Below are positions 43,171 through 52,901 of a stretch of 64,000 bases of DNA, one piece after another. Each line of letters begins with the position of its first letter. Within the stretch, counting starts at the first letter, position 1. The position numbers were made by a program, and so were the translations under genes. The DNA comes from Allobosea sp. Root381 (GTDB lineage Bacteria > Pseudomonadota > Alphaproteobacteria > Rhizobiales > Beijerinckiaceae): NCBI RefSeq assembly GCF_001429395.1, contig NZ_LMJT01000001.1:524740-588739 (forward strand). The letters are read 5' to 3'. Under the pieces are notes generated by a model that made no database searches, had not been told where the DNA came from, and saw nothing but the letters and a program-made list of their open reading frames with translations.

Positions 43171-44280
43171 ATGCATGACATCGACTGCCTCGTGATCGGC
43201 GCCGGCGTGGTCGGCCTCGCGACGGCCCGCGCCCTGGCGCTGGCCGGCCGCGAGGTGGTGATCGCCGAGGCGGCCGAGGGCATCGGCACGCAGACCTCCG
43301 CCCGCAACAGCGAGGTCATCCATGCTGGGATCTATTATCCGCCGGGCTCGCTGAAGGCGCATGTCTGCGTCGAAGGACGCAAGAAGCTCTACGCCTATCT
43401 CGGCGAGCGCGGCCTGCCCCACAAGGCCTGCGGCAAGCTCATCGTCGCGACCAGCGCCGCGCAGAAGCCGGCGCTGGAGACGATCATGGCGCGGGCGCAG
43501 GCCTCGGGCGTCGATACGCTGCGCTGGCTCGATGCCGGAGAGGCGAAGGCGCTCGAGCCGGAGGTGCGCTGCGAGATCGCGCTGCTCTCGCCCGAGACCG
43601 GCGTGATCGACAGCCACGCCTACATGCTGTCGCTGCTCGGCGAGTGCGAAGCTGCCGGGGGATCGCTGGCGCTCAACACGCCGATCGCCGGCTGGCGTCG
43701 CGAGGCGGAAGGCTTCAGCGTCGATTTCGGCGGCGACGAGCCCGCGACCTATTCGGTGAAGACGATCGTCAACTCGGCCGGCCATGGTGCGCCGCGACTG
43801 CTCGGCAGGCTCGAGGGCTTCCCGGCGCAGTACATCCCGCAGCAGCACTACGCCAAGGGCAATTACTTCGCGCTGCTGGGCAAGCAGCCCTTCGCGCACC
43901 TGGTTTATCCGGTGCCGGAGGCGGCGGGCCTCGGCATCCATGCCACGATCGACATGGGCGGGCGGGTCAAGTTCGGGCCGGACGTGCAATGGGTCGAGGA
44001 CGATCAGGACCTGGTCGTGGACGCGGCGCGGGCCGAAAGCTTCTATGCCGCGATCCGGACCTATTGGCCGGCGCTTCCGGACAACGCGCTGGTCGCCGAC
44101 TATGCCGGCATCCGCCCGAAGCTGCACGGGCCGACCGAGCCGATGCCGGATTTCCGCATCGACGGGCCGCAGGTCCATGGCGTTACCGAACTGGTCAACC
44201 TGCTCGGCATCGAGAGCCCGGGGCTGACCAGCTCTCTCGCGATCGCCGATCTGGTGGTGGAGCGGCTGGCGGCGGCCTGA
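43171..44280 (+). CDS. FAD-dependent oxidoreductase, L-2-hydroxyglutarate dehydrogenase-like
   Basis: A 369-residue DAO-superfamily flavoprotein. The FAD site is VIGAGVVGLATARALAL (8-24), with the family-typical TSARNSEVIHAGIYYPPGSLKA and GLPHKACGKLIVA blocks of L-2-hydroxyglutarate oxidase/dehydrogenase (LhgO/L2HGDH). It would pass electrons to the quinone pool. C-terminal LGIESPGLTSSLAI completes the FAD-binding fold. It stands 13 bp after the amidohydrolase and 3 bp before the convergent eda stop. Confidence 0.85.
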   Translation: MHDIDCLVIGAGVVGLATARALALAGREVVIAEAAEGIGTQTSARNSEVIHAGIYYPPGSLKAHVCVEGRKKLYAYLGERGLPHKACGKLIVATSAAQKPALETIMARAQASGVDTLRWLDAGEAKALEPEVRCEIALLSPETGVIDSHAYMLSLLGECEAAGGSLALNTPIAGWRREAEGFSVDFGGDEPATYSVKTIVNSAGHGAPRLLGRLEGFPAQYIPQQHYAKGNYFALLGKQPFAHLVYPVPEAAGLGIHATIDMGGRVKFGPDVQWVEDDQDLVVDAARAESFYAAIRTYWPALPDNALVADYAGIRPKLHGPTEPMPDFRIDGPQVHGVTELVNLLGIESPGLTSSLAIADLVVERLAAA

Positions 44281-44283
44281 GCC

Positions 44284-44928
44284 TCAGCCGCGCAGCACCT
44301 TGAAGGCCTCGTTGGCCTCCCTCGCGAGTTGGGTGACGCGCTTCCAGTCGCCGGTGGCGATGGCATCGGCGGGAACCAGCCAGGAACCGCCGACGCAGAT
44401 GACCTGCGGCAAGGCGAGATAGGACGACAGGTTCGCGAGGCCGACGCCGCCGGTCGGGCAGAAGCTCATCTGCGGGAACGGGCCCGACAGCGCCTTCAGG
44501 GCCGAGGGGCCGCCGGCCTGCTCGGCCGGGAAGAACTTCGCCACCGTCCTGCCGGCGGCCACGGCGCGCATGCAGTCGGAAGCCGTCGCGACGCCGGGGA
44601 GCCAAGGCAAACCGGCTTCGCGTAATGCCACATCGACGCTTTCGCTGAAGCCCGGGCTGACCACAGCCTTGGCCCCGGCCTCCTTGACCTGCATGACCTG
44701 GGCCGGCGTGACCACCGTTCCGGCCACCGGCAGCGCGGCCGGCACCTCCTCGGCGATGGCAGCAAGCGCCGCAAGGCCGGCCGGGCGACGCAATGTCACC
44801 TCGACCACGTCGATGCCGCCCTCGACCAGCGCATGGGCCAGATCAACGGCAAGCGAGGCGTCCTCGATCACCACCACGGGGATCACGCCACAGGCCTTCA
44901 GGCGCTCAAGAACAGCGGCTTCGTCCAT
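44284..44928 (-). CDS. eda: 2-dehydro-3-deoxy-phosphogluconate (KDPG) aldolase
   Basis: A 214-residue class I aldolase splitting KDPG into pyruvate and glyceraldehyde-3-phosphate, the last Entner-Doudoroff step. E43 (VVEVTLR) and the Schiff-base K131 (KFFPAE) match the E. coli active site at E45 and K133. SFCPTGGV near residue 155 is the phosphate-binding block. It follows pgl by 39 bp on the same strand. No edd gene lies between or beside them. Confidence 0.94.
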   Translation of the reverse strand: MDEAAVLERLKACGVIPVVVIEDASLAVDLAHALVEGGIDVVEVTLRRPAGLAALAAIAEEVPAALPVAGTVVTPAQVMQVKEAGAKAVVSPGFSESVDVALREAGLPWLPGVATASDCMRAVAAGRTVAKFFPAEQAGGPSALKALSGPFPQMSFCPTGGVGLANLSSYLALPQVICVGGSWLVPADAIATGDWKRVTQLAREANEAFKVLRG

Positions 44929-44967
44929 GGTTCCCGTCTTTCAATCGATTTGACCAATCTGGCGGGT

Positions 44968-45657
44968 CTAGCCTTTTGCCCAATAGACGTCGAGCCCCCG
45001 CTCGCGACCGAGAAGCAGGTCCACCGGTAGGGGAGCACTGCGTTCGGCGGCGTCCTTCAACACCGCCTCCTTCGCCGCACCGGAAACCAGGAGGCTCGCC
45101 CAGCCGGCCCCGGTCAGCCGCGCCGGCGACAGCGACAGACGCGGCGGCAGGCCGGGCGGCCGCGCGACGACGATGCCGCTGTCCGGCGCCGCAAGGAACG
45201 CCGCCTCCCCGCCCGGGAAGAGCGAGGCGACATGACCATCCGTGCCCATGCCGCTGACCAGGAGATCGAGCGGCGGCGCCTCGGCCAGCTTCGCACAGAG
45301 AGCGGACGCTGCGGCCTCAATGTCGCTGCCATGGCCATGGAAGGACAGGAAGCCGACGCGCCCCGCAGCCAGCGGCGCGAACTGCTCGCGGATCATGCGC
45401 TCGTTCGAGGCCGTGTCGTCGGCCGCGACGAAGCGCTCATCCGTCGGCATCAGCACGATTTTTTCCCATGGCAGGTCCTGCCGGCCGAGCGCGGCGAGGA
45501 AACGTGCGGGCGTCGTGCCACCGGGAACGGCGAGCGACGCCCTGCCCTGCTGCGCCAGCAAGGTGCCCAGGCGGACAGTGACGGCCTCGGCCAGCGCCTC
45601 CGAGGCGTCTTCCAGCGTGGCGAAGCGATGCCAGGCGACGGTGCCGCGCGGCTCCAT
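44968..45657 (-). CDS. pgl: 6-phosphogluconolactonase
   Basis: A 229-residue enzyme hydrolysing 6-phosphogluconolactone. Recognisable blocks are LAVPGGTTPARFLAAL, LMPTDERFV and VSGMGTDGHVASLFPG. Its ATG overlaps the zwf stop by one base (TGATG), so it is translationally coupled to zwf. Together zwf and pgl make 6-phosphogluconate for the Entner-Doudoroff or pentose phosphate route. Confidence 0.94.
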   Translation of the reverse strand: MEPRGTVAWHRFATLEDASEALAEAVTVRLGTLLAQQGRASLAVPGGTTPARFLAALGRQDLPWEKIVLMPTDERFVAADDTASNERMIREQFAPLAAGRVGFLSFHGHGSDIEAAASALCAKLAEAPPLDLLVSGMGTDGHVASLFPGGEAAFLAAPDSGIVVARPPGLPPRLSLSPARLTGAGWASLLVSGAAKEAVLKDAAERSAPLPVDLLLGRERGLDVYWAKG

Positions 45658-47159
45658 CAGACGAGATCCGGATCGGCCCAGGAACGGCCTTCGCGTTCGA
45701 TCAGGCCGATCGCCTGCGAAGGCCCCCAGGAGCCCGCGGCATAGCGATGCGGATGCGGCGAATAATCGTGCCAGCCGGCGATGATCGGATCGACCCAGGT
45801 CCAGGCCTGCTCGACCTCGTCGCGATGCATGAACAGCGTCTGGTCGCCGCGGATCACGTCGGTCAGCAGCCGCTCATAGGCATCCGGCGTGCGCTCGTCG
45901 AAGGCGGTGGAATAGCGCAGGTCGAGTTGGCGCGGCACGACCTTGAGGCGGCCTGAACCCGGCACCTTCATCATCAGCTGGAGTTGGACGCCGTCATTCG
46001 GCTGGAGCCGGATGACGAGGCGGTTGGCGTCAAGCCGGTCGCAGGAGCCCGCGCCGAAGATCGAATGCGGCACCGGCTTGAAGGTGACCGCGATCTCGGA
46101 ATAGCGCTGCGCCATGCGCTTGCCGGTGCGCAGATAGATCGGCACGCCGGCCCAGCGCCAGGTGTCGATCTCGCAGCGGAGCGCGACGAAGGTCTCGGTC
46201 GAGCTGAGATGGCCAAGCTCCTCGGCATAGCCCGGCACGCGCTGGCCGTCGATCTGGCCGGCGACATACTGGCCGCGCACCGTATAGCGTTGGACATCGG
46301 GGCCGACGATCGGGCGCAGCGCCTTGAGCACCTTGATCTTCTCGTCGCGAACGGCGCCGGCCTCCAGCATGTTCGGCGGCTCGATCGCGAACAGCGTCAG
46401 CAGCTGCATGAGATGGTTCTGCACCATGTCGCGCATATGGCCGGCCTTGTCGTAATAGCCGGCGCGGCTTTCGAGACCGACCGTCTCGGCGACCGTGATC
46501 TGGACGTTGTCGATGTCGCGGCTCGACCAGGAGCGCTCGAACAGGGTGTTGGCGAAGCGCAGCACCAGCAGGTTCTGGACCGTCTCCTTGCCGAGATAAT
46601 GATCGATCCGGTAGGTGCGGTCCTCCGGCAGGATGCGCGCGACGGCATCGTTGATCTCGCGGGCCGAGGCGAGATCGCGGCCGAGCGGCTTCTCGAGGAT
46701 GACGCGCGAGGTCGGCGTCAGGATGTCGGCGGCGGCCAGGTTCTCGCAGATCGGGATGAAGAGGTCCGGCGGCGTCGAGAGATAGAAGGAGCGCACGCGG
46801 CCATTGCCGCCGAGCGCCTGCTTCAGCGCCCCATAGGTCTCCGGCTTCACCGCATCGAGCATGACCACGGTGACGCGATGCAGGAAGGCCTGCACGTCGC
46901 TCTTCGAGAGGCCCTCGTCGGCAAGCCGCTTGGCGATCTGCTTCGGCAGCCCCTCGACATCCTCCTGCTTGCGGACGATGCCGAGGATGCGGCTCTCATC
47001 GGGCAGGACGCCTTCGCGGCTGCGCTGGGCGAGGGCCGGAAAGAGCTTGCGCATGGCGAGATCCCCGCCAGCCCCGAAGATCACCAGATCGAAGGGCGGA
47101 ACCGGGGTCCGCTCCGGAATGGATTCGGGCCGGAGGGCTCCGTCGGCGATGGCATCCAT
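45657..47159 (-). CDS. zwf: Glucose-6-phosphate dehydrogenase
   Basis: A 500-residue NADP-dependent enzyme. The dinucleotide loop is GAGGDLAMRK (29-38), and the substrate site is RIDHYLGK (184-191), with the catalytic His in that block. EKPLGRDL (156-163) is also conserved. It heads a zwf-pgl-eda set on the minus strand, 124 bp downstream of the ABC importer genes, with its own promoter likely in that gap (not assigned). Confidence 0.96.
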   Translation of the reverse strand: MDAIADGALRPESIPERTPVPPFDLVIFGAGGDLAMRKLFPALAQRSREGVLPDESRILGIVRKQEDVEGLPKQIAKRLADEGLSKSDVQAFLHRVTVVMLDAVKPETYGALKQALGGNGRVRSFYLSTPPDLFIPICENLAAADILTPTSRVILEKPLGRDLASAREINDAVARILPEDRTYRIDHYLGKETVQNLLVLRFANTLFERSWSSRDIDNVQITVAETVGLESRAGYYDKAGHMRDMVQNHLMQLLTLFAIEPPNMLEAGAVRDEKIKVLKALRPIVGPDVQRYTVRGQYVAGQIDGQRVPGYAEELGHLSSTETFVALRCEIDTWRWAGVPIYLRTGKRMAQRYSEIAVTFKPVPHSIFGAGSCDRLDANRLVIRLQPNDGVQLQLMMKVPGSGRLKVVPRQLDLRYSTAFDERTPDAYERLLTDVIRGDQTLFMHRDEVEQAWTWVDPIIAGWHDYSPHPHRYAAGSWGPSQAIGLIEREGRSWADPDLV

Positions 47160-47283
47160 AGGTCTCGTGCTCCATGCCCGGGCTGCGATTCCACGATCGC
47201 ACCGTCATGAACGCCGGGCTTGCGACGAGAATGCGACCAAGCGGCCCGATTTGCCAAACGCTTTGCGCGCAGGGCCGCTGCCC

Positions 47284-48036
47284 TCAGCCGCGTTTGAAGC
47301 CCTCGCTGGCGGTGAGGAGCTGCTGGGCATAGGCCGTCTTGGGGTCGCGCGCGGCGAGCGTTGCTGCCGACATCTCCTCGACGCCGCGGCCGAACTGCAT
47401 GACCAGCAGGCGCTCGCACATATGGGCGACGACCGCGAGATCGTGGCTGACGAGGATGTAGGTCAGCCTGCGCTCCTTGCGCAGGGCCGAGAGCAGGTTC
47501 AGCACCTCCGCCTGGATCGAGACGTCGAGCGCCGAGGTCGGCTCGTCGAGCAGCAGGATCGAGGGTTCGAGCACGAGCGCGCGCGCGATCGCGACACGCT
47601 GGCGCTGACCGCCGGAGAGCTGGTGCGGAAAGCGGAAGCGGAACGAGGTCGGCAGGCCGACCTCGGACATCGCTCGGCCGATCCGCCGTTCGGCATCACC
47701 GAGGCCGTGGATGGCGAGGGGCTCGGCCAGCGTATCGTCGACGGTCTTCTTCGGATGCAGAGAACCGTAAGGGTCCTGGAAGACCATCTGGACGTTGCGA
47801 TGGAAGGCCTTGTCGCGGTGTTTCGGCTGGGCCTGGCCCTCGATCGCGATCGAACCGCTCCAGTCGCGGTTCAGCCCGGCGAGCACGCGCAGGACCGTCG
47901 ACTTGCCCGAACCGGATTCGCCGACGATGCCGTAGCTCTCGCCCGAAGCGACCGAGAAGGAGAGGTCCCTGACGACATGGTTGTCGGCGAAGGAGACGTT
48001 GAGCTTGTCGACGAGGATGGCGGGGTTCGTGCTCAT
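47284..48036 (-). CDS. Oligopeptide-type ABC transporter ATPase (OppF/DppF-like)
   Basis: A 250-residue ABC ATPase. Walker A is GESGSGKST, signature LSGGQRQRVAIARAL, Walker B ILLLDEPTSALD. It is shorter than typical DppF (no C-terminal extension of the oligopeptide-binding type beyond TAYAQQLLTA). Start ATG 48036 overlaps the stop of the upstream ATPase by 4 bp (ATGA). Last gene of the importer operon. Confidence 0.92.
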   Translation of the reverse strand: MSTNPAILVDKLNVSFADNHVVRDLSFSVASGESYGIVGESGSGKSTVLRVLAGLNRDWSGSIAIEGQAQPKHRDKAFHRNVQMVFQDPYGSLHPKKTVDDTLAEPLAIHGLGDAERRIGRAMSEVGLPTSFRFRFPHQLSGGQRQRVAIARALVLEPSILLLDEPTSALDVSIQAEVLNLLSALRKERRLTYILVSHDLAVVAHMCERLLVMQFGRGVEEMSAATLAARDPKTAYAQQLLTASEGFKRG

Positions 48037-48887
48037 GCCAGCCATGCCGGATCGCGCTTCAGGGTGGCGAGCTCGGCCTTGGGATGGTCGAGGTCCGGCA
48101 GGCAGCCGAGCAGGCCGAGCGTATAGGGGTGGCGGCGGGCGCGGGCGGATTCGTCGGCGAGCTCGGCCGCCGGCAGGGTCTCCATCGCCTTGCCGCCATA
48201 CATGACGATGACGCGGTCGCAGAAGGACTGCACCAGATGCAGATCGTGGCTGATGAAGATCAGCCCCATGCCGCGGCTGGTGACGAGGTCGTCCATGATC
48301 TTGAGGATCTGCAGCTGGACGGTGACGTCGAGCGCCGAGGTCGGCTCGTCGGCGATCAGCACGTCGGGCTCGGCGATCAGCATCATCGCGATCATGACGC
48401 GCTGGCCCATGCCGCCCGAGACCTCGTGCGGATAGAGTTCGTAGACGCGGGCCGGCTCGCGGATCTGCACGGCCTCGAGCATGGCGAGGCTGCGCTCCTT
48501 CGCCTCGCGGCTGCTCGCCTTGTGATGGACGCGATAGGCTTCGGCGATCTGCTGGCCGACGGTCTGCACCGGGTTCAGCGAGAATTTCGGGTCCTGCATC
48601 ACCATCGAGATGTGGCGGCCGCGCAGCTTGCGCCGGGCGCGCTTGTCCATGGTCAGGAGGTCCTGGCCGCGATAGCGCATCCCATCCGCCAGCACCTCGC
48701 CGGGATGCGGGATCAGGTCGAGGATGGCGCGGCCGGTCATCGACTTGCCGGAACCCGATTCGCCGACGATGCCGAGCCGCTCGCGCCCGAGCGCGAAGGA
48801 GAGCCCGCGCACGGCACGCACGATGCCGGTCGGCGTGTGGAAGTTGACGCGGAGGTTGTCGACTTCGAGAAGGGGTTGGTCGCTCAT
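48033..48887 (-). CDS. Oligopeptide-type ABC transporter ATPase (OppD/DppD-like)
   Basis: A 284-residue ABC ATPase with Walker A GESGSGKSM (a Ser/Met in place of the usual ST), signature SGGMGQRVMIAMML and Walker B VLIADEPTSALD. The C-terminus HPYTLGLLGCLPDLDHP is the peptide-importer type. Start ATG 48887. It lies 5 bp after the upstream permease stop. The GQR signature is typical of OppD rather than OppF. Confidence 0.92.
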   Translation of the reverse strand: MSDQPLLEVDNLRVNFHTPTGIVRAVRGLSFALGRERLGIVGESGSGKSMTGRAILDLIPHPGEVLADGMRYRGQDLLTMDKRARRKLRGRHISMVMQDPKFSLNPVQTVGQQIAEAYRVHHKASSREAKERSLAMLEAVQIREPARVYELYPHEVSGGMGQRVMIAMMLIAEPDVLIADEPTSALDVTVQLQILKIMDDLVTSRGMGLIFISHDLHLVQSFCDRVIVMYGGKAMETLPAAELADESARARRHPYTLGLLGCLPDLDHPKAELATLKRDPAWLA

Positions 48888-48892
48888 CGCGC

Positions 48893-49804
48893 TCACCTTG
48901 CGTCCATCACGTCGCGCAGGCCGTCGCCGAGCAGGTTGAAGCCGAGCGCGACGACGCAGATCGCGATGCCGGGGAAGGTCGCGACCCACCACTGGTCGAA
49001 GATCTGCTCGCGTCCGGCCGAGATCATCGCGCCCCATTCGGGGATCGGCGGCTGGGCGCCGAGGCCGAGGAAGCCGAGGCCGGCGGCGGTGAGGATGATG
49101 CCCGCCATGTCGAGCGTCGAGCGCACGATCAGCGAGGGCATGCACATCGGCACGACGTGCTTCCAGACGATGCGCCATTGCGAGGCGCCCTGCAGGCGGA
49201 CCGCGGCGATGTAGTCGGCATTGCGGATCACCAGCGTCTCGGCCCGGGCGACGCGGGCGTAAGGCGGCCAGGCGGTGAAGGCGATGGCGATGACCGCATT
49301 CTCCAGCCCGGGGCCGAGCGCCGCGACGAAGGCGAGCGCCAGCACGAGGCGGGGAAAGGCCAGGAAGACGTCGGTGATGCGCATCAGCACGACATCGACC
49401 CAGCCGCCGAGATAGCCGGCGGCGCAGCCGATCAGCAGGCCGATTGGGCCGACGGTGACGACCACCAGCAACACGATGACGAGCGTCACCCGCGTGCCAT
49501 AGACGACGCGACTGAAGATGTCCCGGCCGAGCGAATCCGTGCCGAACCAGTAGGTCGCCGAGGGCGGCAACAGGCGCTGGTCGAGCGCCTGGGCGATCGG
49601 GTCATGCGGGGCGATCAGCGGCGCGAAGGCCGCAACCAGCAGAAGCAACAGCACGATCGCAAGCCCGATCATCGCGGCCGGGTTGCGGCGGAAGGCCAGC
49701 CATTGCCGGTAGGTCTGGCCGAGGCGCGCCTGCCGGCGCGAGGCCGGCTCGTTGGTGATCAGCCAGTCGTGCCAGCCGGTCCGGGCGGTGGTGGTGTCGC
49801 TCAT
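48893..49804 (-). CDS. Oligopeptide-type ABC transporter permease (DppC-like)
   Basis: A 303-residue permease with an N-terminal cytoplasmic segment (RRQARLGQTYRQWLAFRRNP), the first helix IGLAIVLLLLLVAAFAPLIA and DPIAQALDQRLLPPSATYWFGTDSLGRDIFSRV, a signature of DppC/OppC. Five further helices and the EAA-like loop ARVARAETLVIRNADYIAAVRLQGAS follow. It lies 10 bp after the first permease. Confidence 0.93.
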   Translation of the reverse strand: MSDTTTARTGWHDWLITNEPASRRQARLGQTYRQWLAFRRNPAAMIGLAIVLLLLLVAAFAPLIAPHDPIAQALDQRLLPPSATYWFGTDSLGRDIFSRVVYGTRVTLVIVLLVVVTVGPIGLLIGCAAGYLGGWVDVVLMRITDVFLAFPRLVLALAFVAALGPGLENAVIAIAFTAWPPYARVARAETLVIRNADYIAAVRLQGASQWRIVWKHVVPMCMPSLIVRSTLDMAGIILTAAGLGFLGLGAQPPIPEWGAMISAGREQIFDQWWVATFPGIAICVVALGFNLLGDGLRDVMDAR

Positions 49805-49814
49805 CCTGCCCTCC

Positions 49815-50861
<1,047 letters not shown>

Positions 50862-50968
50862 TCAACCCGTCACTTCGTACGAAACTGTCCTGCCTTGCGA
50901 AATATGAGCCCGTAGCGGAACGCAAGGCCCGGGACGCAGCGGCAGCGGCAGATTTCCTCTGGAAAAAG

Positions 50969-51002
50969 CAAAAACCCGCCGCGACCGGATGGCCACGGCG
51001 GG
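50969..51002 (-). terminator. Hairpin with U-tract between binding protein and permease genes
   Basis: On the minus strand CCCGCCGTGGCC-ATCC-GGTCGCGGCGGG forms a 12-bp stem (two G-T pairs) followed by TTTTTG. It begins 22 bp after the binding-protein stop and lies 108 bp before the permease start. It fits a partial terminator or 3' stabiliser that would make more binding-protein mRNA than permease mRNA. Confidence 0.85.
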
Positions 51003-51023
51003 GTCTCATCGCGCTTGCGCGCC

Positions 51024-52628
51024 TCAGCCCTTGGTGATCGGCGCGTAGAAGTTCGTGTCGGAGCTCGGGCCGATGACCCAGCCCTTGACGTTCTTGCGCT
51101 CGGCCGTGACCTCGATCTGCTGGAACATGATGACGAAGGGCGAGACCTTCTGGTGCTCGCGCTGGAGATCGCCATAGATCTCCGCGCGCTTCTCCGCATC
51201 GGACTCAAGCACATTGGCCTGGGTCTTCTTGGTCATCTCCGGGATGTCCCAGGCATTGCGCCAGGCCAGCGTCTTCGACTTCGCATCCTCGCCATTGTCA
51301 GCATTGATCGCGAAGGTCTCTGCATTGGTGTGCGGGTCGAGATAGTCCGGGCCCCACTGGCCGATATAGATATCGTGGGTGCGGGCGCGGTACTTGGTCA
51401 GGGTCTGTTTGCCGTCACCCGGGATCAGCTCCAGCTTGACGCCGGCCTGCGCCCAGTTCGACTGGATCGCCTGGGCGATGTCGGTGATCGGGTTGACCGA
51501 GCGGGTGTCCATGGTGACCGTGAAGCCGTTCGGCAGCCCGGCCTTGGCGAGCAACTCCTTGGCCTTGGCGACGTCGAACTTGTAAGGCTTGTCGTCGATC
51601 GCGCCGAGGAAGCCGTTCGGCAGGAACGACTCGTGGTGCTTGTAGGTGCCCTCGACGATGTTCTTCTCGATCGCGCTGTAGTCGACGAGATATTTCAGCG
51701 CCTCGCGCACCTCGGGCTTGGCGAGGTTCGGGTTCTTCTGGTTCAGGCCGAGATAGAGGATGTAGCCCTTGGTGCCCTGGACGATCTCGACGTCCTTGTT
51801 GTCCTTGACGCCGGCGAGCTGGTCCTTGGAGAGGTTGCGGGCCATGTCGACGTCGCCCTTCTCGAGGAGCAGGCGCTGCGAGGCGGGCTCGGCGACGTGG
51901 CGGACGATGACGCGCTTGTTCTTCGGCGCGCCCTTGTACCAGCTCTCATTGGCGTCGAGCGCATATTGCTCGTTCGGGCGGTAGGCGCGGACCTTGTAGG
52001 CGCCCGAGCCGGCCGAATTCAGCTTCATCCAGCCATTGCCCCAGTCGCCGTCCTTCTCGTTGGCCTTGACCAGCTTGGAGTCGACCACGGAGGCGACGCC
52101 GGAGGTCAGGCAGTTGAGGAAGAAGGTCGGCGCGAAAGGCTGCGAGACGGTGATCACGACCGTGCCGGCATCCGTCGCCTTGACCTTGTCCAGCACCGTA
52201 TCCTTGTTCAGGCCGAACTGCGCCAGGATGAAGCCCGGCGACTTGTTCAGCGTCACCGCGCGCTGGATCGAGTAGACGACATCCTCGGCGGTCAGGGCGT
52301 TGCCGGAGTGGAACTTGACGCCCGGCCGCAGCTTGAAGGTGTAGGTCAGCTGGTCGGGGCTGACGGTCCAGCTCTCCGCGAGCTCGCCGACGATCTTGTT
52401 GCCATCGGCGAGGTTCACACCGACCAGCTTGTCATAGACGTTCGCGCCGACCTCGACGCCGGAGAACTCGAAGGCCTCGGCGGGGTCGAGCGAGATGATG
52501 TCGTCGATCTGCTTGGCCATGACGACCGTGTCCTTCGGCGTCTGCGCCAGGGACACAGTGGTCTGGGCGGTCGTCGCCAGCAGCGCGGTGAAGGCCGACG
52601 CCACCATCAGTTTGGCAATGTGACGCAT
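51024..52628 (-). CDS. ABC transporter substrate-binding protein, family 5 (peptide/nickel type)
   Basis: A 534-residue periplasmic receptor. The N-terminus MRHIAKLMVASAFTALLATTAQ... is a signal peptide cleaved near SLAQT. The SBP family 5 signature is LTYTFKLRPGVKFHSGNALTAEDVVYSI (about 93-120), and QWGPDYLDPHTNAETF sits in the second lobe. Start ATG 52628 is preferred to 52640, as GGGAA is better spaced. It is the first gene of the importer operon; the ligand (oligopeptide or other) is unknown. Confidence 0.93.
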   Translation of the reverse strand: MRHIAKLMVASAFTALLATTAQTTVSLAQTPKDTVVMAKQIDDIISLDPAEAFEFSGVEVGANVYDKLVGVNLADGNKIVGELAESWTVSPDQLTYTFKLRPGVKFHSGNALTAEDVVYSIQRAVTLNKSPGFILAQFGLNKDTVLDKVKATDAGTVVITVSQPFAPTFFLNCLTSGVASVVDSKLVKANEKDGDWGNGWMKLNSAGSGAYKVRAYRPNEQYALDANESWYKGAPKNKRVIVRHVAEPASQRLLLEKGDVDMARNLSKDQLAGVKDNKDVEIVQGTKGYILYLGLNQKNPNLAKPEVREALKYLVDYSAIEKNIVEGTYKHHESFLPNGFLGAIDDKPYKFDVAKAKELLAKAGLPNGFTVTMDTRSVNPITDIAQAIQSNWAQAGVKLELIPGDGKQTLTKYRARTHDIYIGQWGPDYLDPHTNAETFAINADNGEDAKSKTLAWRNAWDIPEMTKKTQANVLESDAEKRAEIYGDLQREHQKVSPFVIMFQQIEVTAERKNVKGWVIGPSSDTNFYAPITKG

Positions 52629-52901
52629 GGAAATTCCCATCTGTTCGGGTTTGCGGCCGCGCTTCCGGCCGATTGGCTGGAATGTGGTCCCGTTCGGGCG
52701 CCTCTGTCCAGCAGTGCCGTGCAAGAGTCCAGAGGTCCACACTCCCGACTTTCGGCCAAGCCCTGCCCGATTATTGGGCACAAGCCGGTTTCTGCGGCGC
52801 AGACCGGGGCGAGAGCCCGCTTGCGGGGTTTTCAGGCACAGCTAACCTGACGCGGCCGGCCGCTCCGCCCGGCGCTCGCAAGCACAAGCAGGTGTCAGCC
52901 C
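52629..52901. other. Divergent intergenic region between the importer operon and the transglutaminase cassette
   Basis: These 273 bp hold no gene. A 17-bp dyad TGCCC-N7-GGGCA (52764-52780) is the only clear symmetric site. Promoters for both directions must lie here but no strong -35/-10 pair could be assigned. Confidence 0.4.
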
